Positions 23,640-35,560 of a DNA stretch of 64,000 nucleotides are shown piece after piece. The notes under the pieces are model-generated. The model saw only the letters and a program-made list of their open reading frames with translations, was not told the DNA's origin and made no database searches. The DNA comes from Psettodes erumei (taxonomy: Eukaryota > Chordata > Actinopteri > Pleuronectiformes > Psettodidae). A program made the translations under genes and the position numbers. The DNA lies in NCBI GenBank assembly GCA_016785225.1, contig JAFBJZ010000512.1, positions 3,509,001 to 3,573,000 on the forward strand, given 5' to 3'. Position 1 is the first letter of the stretch. Each line of letters begins with the position of its first letter.

Positions 23640-26600
23640 CTGTTGGAGAGATACAAACACTAAGGCAAAATCATAATGATGTCACTCACTCACACTCACA
23701 GAATCGGCATCTTTATGCTTTTAACCATTAAATTCTAACAGTTACATTGATGGATGGATTAATCCACAAAGCAACATCACAATTCTTGTGAACTGATTAT
23801 AGTAAACACATTGCTGAGTTGCACACCTGACATAAGACACATAGGAGCTCCACTGCAGATACTTGGGGATTGTGTCAAAGTTCACAAAGAATCCAGAGAA
23901 AAGCAGCACCGGGATAGCTGTGACAGGTCCAACAAATGTAGCTACCTGTGTATGTGGAGGCAGAGAACATCATCGGGTAGATATGTGTAACATTTGTCAT
24001 AGAAATCCTTTGTCTAACAATGCAACCTGCAGTACCTGTAGTGAGTTGGAAGCGGCCCCGACCAGCAGGCCGAGGGATTGGGCTACCAGGGCGGTGCAGG
24101 TAGACAGGGCTATGAAGAGTAGATAGCGGCTGGCCTCAGGAGGCTGTTCTGTCATCCAGTACACTATGCTGCAGTACATGATGGGGCAGATAACCTAAAA
24201 TAACACTTTCATTAACTTTGATTTAGTGAAAGAATGGTTCACCCTAAAACCTCTCCCTCATGCTGATCAGCTGCAACAGACTGTGACTTCTGCTAACACT
24301 GGAGTGCAGTGGTGTACTGTGTAGGTGCTGAGTGGTTTGTCTACACTTAGAGCCACAGCGAGCCAAACTACTCCTCAAACCCCAACAATGCCAGCTCACC
24401 TGGAATGGGATGTCTGCCATGGTCTTGGCAAGGTAGTAGGCTTTCAGGCTGTACCAGTAGTTAAGATGCTCCCTCAGGAACACAGACATCTCCAGAGGAA
24501 CTGACGAATGGTTAAAAAAAAAAACATTTACACACATCATGTACGATTTTGGAAGCTGAACGTCAGTCACCGGCTCGACAGTATCAACAATAAATATGAA
24601 GTAAATAGGGATCTATTCCCACCCCTAGATCATACTCACAGGTTAACACGGTTGGCATGAGTGCACCAAACATGAGGAAAAGCATGGAGAAGAAGAGGAA
24701 CCCAGTGTTGTTAAAGACCTTGCTGGCATCGTTGCCAATGTTTAGATAGAGCAAGCCTATTAACACACCTATGGAAATGTGGGACATCAGCCTGAGGTGG
24801 GTCAAAACCTGACAACAGAGCAAAAATAAGACAAACTAAATCCTCAGCCACAGGCTTCATTGGTGATGATTGATGATGGGTTACACATTAACCTCACTTT
24901 ATTTTAAAATTACATAATCTGGTAGAGATATTTTCCTTTTACATGTTTTAAACCAGTAAACAGCTATAACATTTGTCCAATGATTTTTTTTAAACAGCTG
25001 TTGTCACCTACCTGGTCTCGACATATTGTTATGAAGGTTCTCTTGAAGAGAATACAGAACTGGGTTAGTGTGCTTGTGGCAAAAGTATGGCTCTCTATGT
25101 GTCCATTCTGTGGAGAATCGAAGCAGGTAATCTCATAACAGTGAACAATGTGTCCGTAATTACAAATCATTTCAGGAAAATGCAGCATACCACAGCATAC
25201 TACAGTCAGGGCTGGATTAAACGCAAATACATCATCAATTGCATCATTCTGGAAAGCAAAATTAAGAGTAAAGGTTCTAAATTTTGTACTTTAGTAATTG
25301 AATCATAGAGTCAAGGAGTTTACCAGTTCATAAGAGTTTGAAACAAAGAAAATGGAAAGGAAGACTAATGCCCACATTGCAGCTCTTAAACAAAGAAGGC
25401 AGAAGTGATTATCCAAGAACATAGTTCATGCTGAACTCTTCCCTCAAAGCATATGTGTAATGTGGGGGTAATATGAACCGGAAATAAAAATATATTTTAA
25501 AAATTCACCCAAATTTTCATGAATATTCATCACCTCAAACACACATCCTTTCAGACCACAAAAACTAATATTACCCGTGAGGGTCCGAGGCTCCGCTTTG
25601 CCCAGATGACAACCCCAGCCTTGACTGCAGTATAGCAGCACATCATGTACTACGCACCACAGGGTACTTGCTTGCTGCACAGACCGATGTACCATTGTGA
25701 CCACACTGGTTCTTCTTCTCCTCTAATGCACACATCCCTCCTTGGACCGCCTCAAACAGCACCGGGTTCAAGTCTCCGTACTCTCCCGATGCTACTTCAA
25801 TGACTGAATCAGAGACAAAAGTGGAAAGACATAGGCATGATGATGGAAGTGGAATGTTTCACATCCTCCTCAGCAAAGTGTACTCTGTACATGAATGAAA
25901 TGTGAAGTGGACCTACTGAAGTCGGCAGGATTATGGTAGGTGGGACAGTAAAGGCCCACACTCTTCAAATAGGGGATGAGGTAATGAACTGTGCCTTTGT
26001 AGATGCACTGTCCCTGACTGAGAATGTAAAGCTGTGGAAGGACAAGATTATTCAAGGTTGACATGTAAATAACCTCTCAGAAAGTTTCCAATTGACAGAA
26101 TCTGTTACTTATTTTCAGCAGCAAAATGATGCAGTAACAGCCATTAGTGAAGTAAATAGAAACTGCCTTGATTGGCAGATGCATACCTTGTCAAACATCT
26201 CAAACAGTTTGGCGCTAGGTTGGTGGATGGTGCAGATGATGGTCCGGCCACCCAGTGCCAAAGAACGCATTAGTGAGACCACCTGATAGCAGGACACACT
26301 GTCCAAGCCACTGAAAAGACACGGACGGACATGCAGGAGGGACAGTGTTTGAGGTGTGTTTGCAATTTATTCCCTATGTATTTATTCCCATTCATCTTTA
26401 CAAAGTGTATACTTTGTTAGCACAGGCCAGAAAAACAGAGCTGCCTCACCTGGTGGGCTCATCAAAGAACATGACTGGAGGATTGTTGACCAGTTCGAGG
26501 GCGATGGCCAACCGTTTACACTGGCCTCCTGACAGCGAGCTGGTGCGAGTGTGAGCACAGTCAAGGAGCCCTAAAGCTGTCAGAATCTCATTCACCTGGA

Positions 26601-29473
26601 CAGGCAGAAGTGGGACAGAGGGGGGTTTAACAGCCTGTCAGTTTGCTAACTCATTTTCTTTTTACCTTTGCACCTATGTATGTTGACCTCTGAGTAAGTT
26701 TTGTCCCAAAACAAAGACTAGAAAGTGAGTTATGATACCTGGAAATATCTTGAAGAAATAATTAACACTGGCTGACAACTCACTTTGACCAGATATTGTA
26801 CAGGATATGGTCAGTTTGAGCAGCATTTTGAGCGCCAGGCTTTTAAGGAACTGTGAATGTCAAGGTGCAGCTGAGGGACCGCGTCAAGAAACCACAATCT
26901 CCGGGTCAGTTCTCTGCCGAGTGAGAAGGGTTTGGGATTAGAATTAGCACCAACTCCAAATCCGCGGCTGTGGCACTCTGCCAGAAAATGGGTGAACCTT
27001 CGCTTCAGGTTGAAAGTGACTGCCCAAAGTGAGGGAGTTCAAGTATGTTTAGGGTTTTGTTCGAGAGCGAGGGTGAGATGCAACAAGAGGTTGATTGTTT
27101 CCTACCCTTACAGCTTTTGAGAAGCCTTGCACCTGCATCTCATCTTTAAGTGTGGTGTCTGATTATGATGGCGGACCGAAATGGGAGAAACCATTATCTA
27201 ACTTCTCTGCCAATTATTTTATTGAGTTAAGAGGAGACTAAATGTCTCGAGCGTTGAGTACCGGCATTCATGCTATGTGATATCCAAAGCAATGACAGAT
27301 GTTTGATGACAGCTCAGTGGCGAAAGTACCATCGGCCTTGGAACATTGATCCAAAGCAGGTAGGTGTGTCCACAGATTGGAGTGTGTCCAACAGAAAGTG
27401 GGCATTCATCCATGTAAAGAAAAGATATCAATTTGGTGTGTTTAAGATAGGGATTAACTATTCAAAGTATTATTGTTAATATCCCCTTTTTTGCTGTTTG
27501 TTATGATGGTAGATGTGTTAGGATTGTGTTAAGCTCACCAGTGCTTTCTTCACATCTATAGTTTCATCCAGCTTCAAGTTGGCCGAAACCTACAGTAAAA
27601 GAGGATGTTGACACAATCATGTTGTGCAGCAGGTATTACAGAGCAACGCAAGCTGTACTGCAGGTGGTGTTTTCAACCACAACCCCACTCCTGCTGCACT
27701 TTGGCACCACAGCCTTTTCATTACTCAAGAATTCAAGAAAAGAATAAACATCATTTTTAAAAGTATAATTTAACATAATAACGTATTATGCAGTCCTTAC
27801 TATATTAATCATGTGAAAGTTTCAAAATAACGCCACACTTTGAGCATGAATCAAAATGATCTCGACTATGCTTACCATCATGGCCTCTCGCGCAGTGAGA
27901 TGCGGCAGCAGCATGTCTTCCTGCATGATGTAGCAGGACATTTTCCTGAATTTCCTCAGGTCCCTGGGTTTACCATTTACCAGGATCTGACCCTTCATCC
28001 CTGTTTCCCTGGGCAGCAGGAAGGAGACACACATACACAATGGAACAATTCAATTGCCTATATACAGTGTAATGAACTGAAAGCATGAAGCGCAAACACG
28101 TGGGTTCCTACTCCAGTTCTTCCATAGATACCTGATGAAAGCAGAGGGGATTCGAGCTCTCTCACCTGTACCCAGCCAAAATATTCATTAGGGTGGACTT
28201 CCCGGCCCCTGAGGGCCCCATGATTCCAATCAGCTCCTGACTGCGGAACCTCCCGGACAGGCACTTCAGCAAGGCTTTGAAACCTGAAAACAACAGAGGG
28301 AGAAGTGATAATTCTCATTATGAGTGAACCCACTTACAGTGCTTCATTGTTATATTGTCATTTCAGTTATTGCAAGATACATATTATAGCCACTTTAAAG
28401 CCACTTTCAAAGTGGCATGCAGCACTTTTGAGGATGTGGATCCGATCAACAATGAAACACAAGTTGTCACTGGAGGTATCTGACACACACTGAGGGTACG
28501 AAAGCATCAGTAGGCTACTGAACATGAGCTAAAACACCTGCAGCAGCAGTTAGGAGGTTCAGGAAGAGCTATACTACCAGTAACCTCAGAAAATGAACTA
28601 TATTTAAGATACAAACTTCTGACTCATCATGATTATTCGTGGAAATTGCTGTTTCAGTGATTGATCAGACTGTGAAGGTGCATGTTGGCATCCAAGATGA
28701 AACCGTAAGAGTAAACTTTTGCACAATCATTGGTTGAATAAAAGCAAAGTAAATTTGTTTAAATCATTTTCGTTGTTATGGGGTTTTTTGCGTGGTTAAT
28801 GTGTCATGGATTTCTTGAAATGGTTGTTTTGTATTGCATCATATCAGATTGCTCTGTGTTATAAATCTGAAAGCCAACAGAAATTGTCAACCAAAAGTGT
28901 GTATGCATGAATAGCGTAAGTGAGAATAATGAGGACCTGATTTACTTAATCCATTTGATATTTAAACTGAGATCTTTGTTGACAGATATTCTTATTTATA
29001 TTCCCTTTTTATCAATAGAAAAAGTCACCCATTCATCCCTCCTTGACTGCTGTTAATAAAGCATTGGAACATTGGTTTGTTCGCTCCGTGGCTTAAATCG
29101 TCATTCCTTTCAACCTTTAAAGAAAGTGCAGGTAAACACATTTTGTTGATGAGTAAGATCCTTGTTTGAACGTGTTACCAGCTACAACGTAGTTTTCAAC
29201 AAGCAGATGAGTGTTACCTCGCCTCCTCCAGCATGGCCCCTCTTGGATGGTGTAGGAGAGGTCGATGAACTCCAGGTCCACGGCCGAGCGTTTGGGCAGG
29301 TGGGAGAAACGCTGCGCCTCGGTGATCTCGTTCTCCACCTTCTTCAGATGGGTCAGCATGGACGGCTCCTGCTGCTGCTGCTGCTGGGGCAGCGGCTGGC
29401 CATCACCATTACACATGACGGCCTCCTCTATGGGGACGCTTACAGACTCAAGTTCCAGTGCCTTATTGTCCAT
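23414..29473 (-). CDS. abcg4: ATP-binding cassette sub-family G member 4
   Basis: Fourteen coding exons join in phase to 643 residues (human ABCG4 has 646). The ATG at 29,473 follows a splice acceptor and opens MDNKALELESVSVPIEEAVM. The ATPase half comes first: Walker A GPSGAGKST, Q-loop MQEDML, signature LSGGQ, Walker B VMFFDEPTSGLDS and H-loop CTIHQPSAK. A six-helix membrane domain follows and ends LVLRYKVKSER. THLKKVENEITEAQRFSHLP near the N-terminus and the KSER end favour ABCG4 over ABCG1. ABCG4 is a half transporter that dimerises and moves sterols, mainly in brain. Two oddities: Cys replaces the usual Arg right after LSGGQ, and the donor of the exon at 25,685 is weak. Teleosts can carry two copies, and I cannot tell which one this is. 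Confidence 0.95.
23827..23945 (-). CDS. abcg4: abcg4 exon: membrane helix 5
   Basis: It encodes VATFVGPVTAIPVLLFSGFF and NFDTIPKYLQWSSYVSYV. Acceptor ACACAG, donor GTGTGC, ends in phase 2. Confidence 0.95.
24036..24194 (-). CDS. abcg4: abcg4 exon: membrane helices 3-4
   Basis: It encodes VICPIMYCSIVYWMTEQPPE and ALVAQSLGLLVGAASNSLQ. Acceptor TTTTAG, donor GTACTG, 159 nt. Confidence 0.95.
24400..24500 (-). CDS. abcg4: abcg4 exon: REHLNYWYS segment
   Basis: It encodes FPLEMSVFLREHLNYWYSLK and AYYLAKTMADIPFQ. Acceptor GTCAG, donor GTGAGC. Confidence 0.95.
24640..24808 (-). CDS. abcg4: abcg4 exon: membrane helices 1-2
   Basis: It encodes VLTHLRLMSHISIGVLIGLL and the hydrophobic GFLFFSMLFLMFGALMPTVL segment. 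Donor GTGAGT, ends in phase 1. Confidence 0.95.
25012..25107 (-). CDS. abcg4: abcg4 exon: start of membrane domain
   Basis: It encodes NGHIESHTFATSTLTQFCIL and FKRTFITICRDQ. Acceptor CTCCACAG, donor GTAGGT, 96 nt in phase 0. Confidence 0.93.
25685..25803 (-). CDS. abcg4: abcg4 exon: variable linker
   Basis: It encodes VIEVASGEYGDLNPVLFEAV and GGMCALEEKKNQ. The acceptor GATTCAG is clear. The 3' boundary is uncertain: the donor TCG|GTCTGT keeps the frame with the next exon, whereas a nearby AA|GTACCC does not. Confidence 0.75.
25917..26031 (-). CDS. abcg4: abcg4 exon
   Basis: It encodes LYILSQGQCIYKGTVHYLIP and YLKSVGLYCPTYHNPADF, typical of the ABCG1/ABCG4 linker. Donor GTAGGT, ends in phase 1. 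Confidence 0.94.
26187..26310 (-). CDS. abcg4: abcg4 exon: D-loop and H-loop
   Basis: It encodes SGLDSVSCYQVVSLMRSLAL and GGRTIICTIHQPSAKLFEMF, with the switch His in TIHQPS. Acceptor TTTTCAG, donor GTATGC. Confidence 0.95.
26450..26595 (-). CDS. abcg4: abcg4 exon: signature and Walker B
   Basis: It encodes VNEILTALGLLDCAHTRT, SSLSGGQCKRLAIALELVNN and PPVMFFDEPT. The signature is LSGGQ-CKR where ABCG1 and ABCG4 of other vertebrates have LSGGQ-RKR. The codon is TGT, one CpG transition away from CGT. Confidence 0.95.
27539..27589 (-). CDS. abcg4: abcg4 exon: short helical exon
   Basis: A 51-nt exon encodes VSANLKLDETIDVKKAL. It is bounded by CTGTAG and GTGAGC and keeps phase 0. It is too short to stand out as an open frame. 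Confidence 0.9.
27876..28008 (-). CDS. abcg4: abcg4 exon: Q-loop
   Basis: It encodes RETGMKGQILVNGKPRDLRK and FRKMSCYIMQEDMLLPHLTA, including the Q-loop Gln. Donor GTAAGC, phase 0. Confidence 0.95.
28166..28283 (-). CDS. abcg4: abcg4 exon: Walker A
   Basis: It encodes FKALLKCLSGRF, ELIGIMGPSGAGKSTLMNIL and AGY. GPSGAGKST is the nucleotide-binding P-loop. Acceptor TTTTCAG, donor GTGAGA, ends in phase 2. Confidence 0.95.
29218..29473 (-). CDS. abcg4: abcg4 first coding exon
   Basis: It encodes MDNKALELESVS, a short Gln run from a CAG repeat (about 29,370-29,390), HLKKVENEITEAQRFSHLPK and DLSYTIQEGPCWRRR. Acceptor CACATAG lies just upstream, and donor GTAACA ends the exon in phase 1. Confidence 0.92.
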
Positions 29474-29499
29474 ACCTGCTCTCTGTCTATGTGAGGAGG

Positions 29500-32400
29500 G
29501 GTAAGGAAAGAGAGCCAGGAAAGAGACAGGCAGAGGAGGTACATGGGGCAAAGTCAGAGAAAGATGGGAGGTCACTCATGCTGAATTATCTCCTGGCATG
29601 TCTAATTTTACAGCAGCAGCTGGGGATTTGGTGCCTTGCTTGCATTTTTGGAGGTCATTTGATAGAAATTCTCCATCCACACTGGAACAACAAAGCAACA
29701 GGGCTTCTGAAGTCAGCCAGATACTCTTATGTTAAAGAATAGATGAAGTAAAGTTAACTCTACACTTGTTTGCTAGATGTTTCCCCAAAACTTTTCAGAG
29801 CATTAGTTGTTGCTCACACAGTGACAACAGATCATGAGAGAATGAGACAGTAAGTTTTCAAAATTCTGTAGTAAACGAATACAAGGATGCTGTCAGTTCC
29901 CTTTTTACTCTCCTTTGTTTTTCCAAAGGAAGACACGAGAGTCAGTTTTCAGCGCTCACACATGAGCATGTTTCATTCATAAAGATTATGTGATTTATTG
30001 GAAGTGTTGGCACTATAGCTGGAGCGAGTGTGAATGTCAGTGTGGGCGTACGTGACTTAGTAGAAAAACATTTCCTTGTAATCAGACAAAGCTCAGGTTC
30101 ATCTTTCATGAACAAGTTGTCAGGTGCAAACAAATCAACCAGTCAATCAACAAATGTACTGGCTGGTTGGATTACATTCACTGGCAAGATTTTATCTCAA
30201 TGCAGGCAGTCCTGTGATGCTCTTATATTGAAAAGTCATAGGGAATAGATACAGTATAAGCAGTGGAGGTGCACCAAGTAGTTCAGCAGCAGAAACCAAT
30301 CCCTAATCTTAATGGTGTGCTTTGAGTAAAATTGCCATAAAGATATTCAAATTCTTTTACTAGGAGATGATTGAAAGACAAACCAGTGAAATACATTGAC
30401 AGCGAACATATTGTAAATCGAATCACCAAGTTCACTAACTTATTGTCGATGTTCATCGGCTTTGTTTAATATAATTGGCTAAAACTTTCACACAGTCACA
30501 TTTAGGATTTCCTTTTTTGTTTTCTGCATTTCCACTCAGGTTTTATGTGCAAAAAACAGGCCAATGTAAAGCCACCTGCTGGTTCAGTCAGTGGTGCTGA
30601 TGATGCAGCACGTTTAACTTTTATAAAAACATTTACAAAATACATCTTCGGGTAATAGTTCATTTTAAGTTCAACCTCAATGGAAATTTATATATGTTTC
30701 CTGGGAAAAGATAGCTCAGGGCATACCAAAGGCAGACAAAGTCCATGACCATTGTCCTGGCAAGACTTTAAGCAGCTGAAATATGCAATCCTCCCTGTGA
30801 TCGCAAGGTGATTAATGATCATCGAAATGGAGATACGTCTAATCTACTTTGTTCCGCGCAGACCACTGTAACAACGGTTCTCAAGTCTGAGGTGGTACAG
30901 TAATTTGTCCTTTTTGAGACAGAAGCCTTATTTAATCACGCATGGGGGTTCATAATCTCCTTGGGGATTAAAATCAACTTTCTTTTCTACCCTTGATCTG
31001 CTCGGAGCGGGAGGGGACTGGAGTTACCAGCTTGGGAAAAAAAACCCTCCAGAGACTCAGGTACACTCCTAAGGACAAAGCCAAGTTAACGTATGGGAAA
31101 TTCCTACTCCCTCACTTTGCCTCCAGATCACACCTCCATGCACACCTCCAACAGATTTGACTGCCATTATGGAAAGAGAAACCAGAAATATAAAAAAAGT
31201 CTGTCCCGGTTGTCAAAGGGTGCCCATGCAAAGGGGGCAGGGAAACGGAGTGACATGTTATACATGCTAACGTGTGATGACTCAACTGTTCTGGATGAGA
31301 AGTCCATAGAGGAGGCAGAGAACTCAGTGACCTGGGATCATACCACCTCAGATTATCTACAGTACCACTGTTACACTTGGATCCAACTCTAAGACTTGAT
31401 GCCCCACATACAGCTTGATTAAAGGCCTATTAGTATCAAATAAAGTGGTCAGATCCACACGGCTAAATGGATACATCAAAGTGATGATATAAAAAAAAAG
31501 CCATGTCACTAGATTAAACTGGAATGAACCCGGAACAAAGGTCTCATCTGAAGATTTTTTGTATTGATCTCTAAAAAACCATAACATGCATAATACACAA
31601 GGAAAAATATTCATTCCAAATCTATTATTCATGGAAGGAAAAAGTAACCTCTGAAAACGAGGACGATGCTGAAATGCACTGTAACTTTTGTCAACGATTA
31701 TTAATGATAATACAGGTTTCCTCCTCTGGCCAAAATATCTCTCGTTTAGAACATGATTTAGCTGTTTGACCTGTTGCACTGACATTGGTAAAACACCTTG
31801 CAAAGTTATGCCGCTGTCAGTGATGTTATCTGAAGTCGCCTGTTCTCGGAAGAAACTGATTTATAAACTAAAATAGTCTACAATCCACTGATAGCTACAC
31901 ACGGTGGGACCAAAAGAGCGGACACACTACGAAAACCTACAGGTGGCACAATCATTTATAAAGACAGAATATCATGTCATCAAGTGTTGTGGATGTGGAG
32001 CTAATGTAACTTTCACCTCTGTACTGACTGCTGTCTTTGGTGTTGCTATCAGGAGTGAGTGAGTGAGTGAGTTCCAGGATTAATGTCAGCGGTCTGTCGA
32101 AATCCTTGTCTAATTTGCCAAACAAACATCACAGTATTAATGCTACATAGAATTTCTCCTCTAAACCCAAAGTGAGTTTAGTCAAGGATATCATTTCAGG
32201 GAAAGGGTGAGTGAATCACCTTTTTGGATGACTCACTGCTCTGCAGTGAACAGCACAGGTAGCTGCGGCGATGCTCATTGGAGAGCGGTTGTCTTCAAAC
32301 GGACAGATTTTGGAAATTGTAACTGATCTGTTGCAGAGCAGAGGGAAAAGGATATCCTGCACGAGACACCTATAACTGCACACAAACAGTTTTTTGTGTC

Positions 32401-35292
32401 CATTTTGTTTTTAAATGGGAAAGGAGCAGCAGTCTTTCAAGTCTAATACCTGTATTTTGTGGACACATCCATCAACCTACTGTAGACGTTGTCCCTCTTT
32501 CTACTACATAATTAGTATGGCCACTAGAGCTTAACAGTAAAATGTGACTGCAGGTTATGATGAGCTGCTGGCACAGATAACCTATGGGCTCGTTTTTTTC
32601 ACTCTGAAATACACCACTTCCTGTGTGCAAGAGCAGTTTGATAGTTCTCCTTAACATGATTTTATTCTCATGCCAGAGACACACTGTGTAGAGATTTTAA
32701 ATGTGGGAAACAATGTTGAACGTCTGATCACACCCACTGCACCATAAAACACTCTTTATTCATGCCATGTGACCCTTTGACTAACAACCAATGGGGCCGA
32801 AAAGGTTGCAGCCACGGAAAGTGCTAGTTTCGCACTCTGGTTTCACACAGTCAGGAAAAAATATATAACAGTGTTATTGTTCAAAAATAGGCTTAAAGCC
32901 CTCTTTCATGATGTTGACTTTCAGGATCATTTCGACATGCGATGAAAGTGACTAAAGAGAGAACATTTTTGTTCCTTTTTGACAGAGGAGCAACTGGCAA
33001 TATTTTGATCTTATATGGAATAAACCATGCTTCTAAGTTCTGCTTAGTTTAAAAGGGCTGGCTGTACACCTTCACGCAAAACATCAGAAAATATTCTATC
33101 TGCAGGAAATGTCTCCGAGTCACTCATTTCAAAGGGATGATGCCGTTGAACTGAAGAATAATAAATGTTGTCTCATGTAGCATTTGTAATTCTGATGTAA
33201 TTTCCCACATTTTCTTTTTGGGAGAATCTTTCAAAAATCTATTATTTAGTATATAAGTCTAAAAGTGAGAGGTGCATAGTACCCAAACACCCGAGAATAA
33301 AATGTAGAATTCAACGGCCCCCTCATGAGTTATAACGGGTGTATTCTGACCTTGCCTACTGCAGCATGGTGCAAAAGCCACAATCTGTTCATTAAGCACA
33401 GGTTTGGGCATCCTGTAGAAGTGAATATATATATATAAATGCTTTAAATGTGTAAAACCTTGAGTAGCCCCAATGTTAACTGGGAACATGAGCCTTACCT
33501 TTCTGTTTCCCAATGGTACAACTTTAAAAGTAGCAACCACATACTGTCAACTCTTTCAGCTGATATGTTGGGTTACGATCTTTGCTGCACTGTCATACTC
33601 TTTTTCTTGAATTTCTTGAACATAGTATTAATCTGCAGAATATGAATTTTGCTGCTGACAGTGTATTCTCTTATCATCCCATTTTGCTTCTTATAGACAC
33701 TCTGCCCACCCAGCTGTACTTGAATAACAACATAGGTTCTGTGCGGGCTGCAGGTAGGGGTAACATGTACCTCTGACCACGTTGAAAAAGAACTCACAGA
33801 CTGCTTTTAGTCTTGTCTGATGCACTGCAAAATGAGGACTGCGTACTGTGTTGTGTCAGCCAGATGCTCACGCCTTCGCCGACAAAACAGCGTGCTGAAA
33901 AGCTTTGAATCATGGTCCGGCTGTTCCGCTCATGAACATGAAGCCTCGAAGAGAGACCGGCTCTTCTTACATAACATGAGGAACATAAGGATATTAAGAT
34001 CAGGCTAGTAGGTTAACAGTACGGGTCTCTCATGACTTTTGTGAGAGCTAATTCACTGAAGCAGCTTTCACGGAACGAAAAAAAAGCCCTAGTTGGAGCC
34101 ACAGCGGGCTATATAAGCTATCACAGCACATTTTACACATTAGTTGAAAAGAGTTTGGGGGTGGTGAGGTTGTCTTTGTGTGAAAGTTCAAGTCATTCAT
34201 TTATACAGAGAGGGATAAAGTAAAGAAGTATCAGTCAGTGATTCTAGGAAATAGCTTTTTTTTCTTCCATTCACCATTAAATGTTCTTTGTATGAATTTC
34301 AATGTATATGAAAAAAGCAAACGCATTATGTTTATAATATGTTCAGTTGATGCAGCACACTTGAGCGGCGTAAATTTCTCGCAGGACTTCCACTTCAGCT
34401 GACACCTTCGGTTCAACTCGCCACCTCCATTTAAACTGGCCTTTCAGCTCCTCTCAGTGCCAGCACTTTCAGCTTTCAACAGATGCATTCTATTCATCTG
34501 CACCTAACTTGACACTTCAGCGTTATTCAGAGCTTGCACTTTAACTGTACCTTGGAATCTATTCATTTTTTGGCCACAATGTTTGTATTTTGACCGCCAT
34601 TTCAGATGGATCTTCAACGGTTTTAGTATTTCAGATGTTTCAATGGCGAAATGAGCAGCAAGGCCGAGGGAGTTTTTCTTCAGAAATTGTATGTATTACT
34701 ATATTATGTTACAGAGTAAATAATAGCATATAAGAAGAAAAACACAAGTTGTTTTGGGGCATGTCCTTTCATTCTTAAATAGCCATGCTCCGCTATGAAT
34801 TAGCATGACAAAACAGTAAATAAACTTAGTTCAGAAGAGCCTGCATCCCTTTTCATGTAGTTGTAGGTAGAACATTTCTTTTGGCCAAAATGAAGACATT
34901 TTCCAATGCCCAACACAGCACAACTTCACAAACCCATTCTCTGACTTGAGGAGATTAATACCTATCACATGATGAGTGAATACTGTAACTTAAATGTTAC
35001 ATTAATACTGTCATTGCATGAAAAGTGTCAAAATCAAGGATTTTAAGTGTATTCTGAACTATTGTCCACCACGTTGACGCTATTTACTCTTTACTGTGGC
35101 ATTCTGCTTCGAAGGCTTGTCAAAAGGACTGCATGAACCCAACAAAACACATGACAGGACAGAGTTGTATAAGTGGACAGGGGACAGGCGGAATGGTGAC
35201 ACATCCTCTCCAGGGAAAGATGAGTCATGTAAGATAATCAAAGCAACAATTGTTAGGAGGAAGAGGAAGATGGGGAGGATCAGAGGGCTTAC
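29500..35292 (-). other. abcg4: abcg4 5' intron
   Basis: A 5.8-kb AT-rich stretch between the first coding exon and the inferred leader exon. It contains a short GAGT repeat at about 32,053-32,070. The open frames of 99 and 148 codons near 31.1-31.8 kb have no recognisable family and no splice support. Confidence 0.5.
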
Positions 35293-35560
35293 ATTGACTG
35301 GTGTCCAGTGAAGTGCTGTTGTCCTCCTTGGTGTCTGCTGCTATCCCGCCCGGTTGCTGCATTCAGCATCAAACAGTGTCTGCTCCGGTGTGCTGCATCT
35401 ACAGCATCGCCGCACGACAGAGCACAGCAGAGCAGAGCCGGGCAGGGAGGGCGGATCAGTACAGGAGGGTCGGTGGGGGTGGGTGGGCTGAAATGTTACA
35501 GGACGGATTGAGAAAGGACACTAAACTACTGTACAGACCCTGCTGTCGGGTCTGGAGTCA
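35293..35560 (-). other. abcg4: Candidate abcg4 non-coding first exon and promoter
   Basis: On the minus strand the sequence ends ACACCAGTCAAT and is followed by the donor GTAAGCCC at 35,285-35,292. The segment is GC-rich within AT-rich surroundings and lies upstream of the abcg4 leader acceptor near 29,486. The transcription start is not located. Confidence 0.5.

Noticed and set aside
31093..31803. Open frames of 99 (plus) and 148 (minus) codons
   Set aside because: They are AT-rich, have no recognisable domain or splice context, and lie in the abcg4 5' intron.
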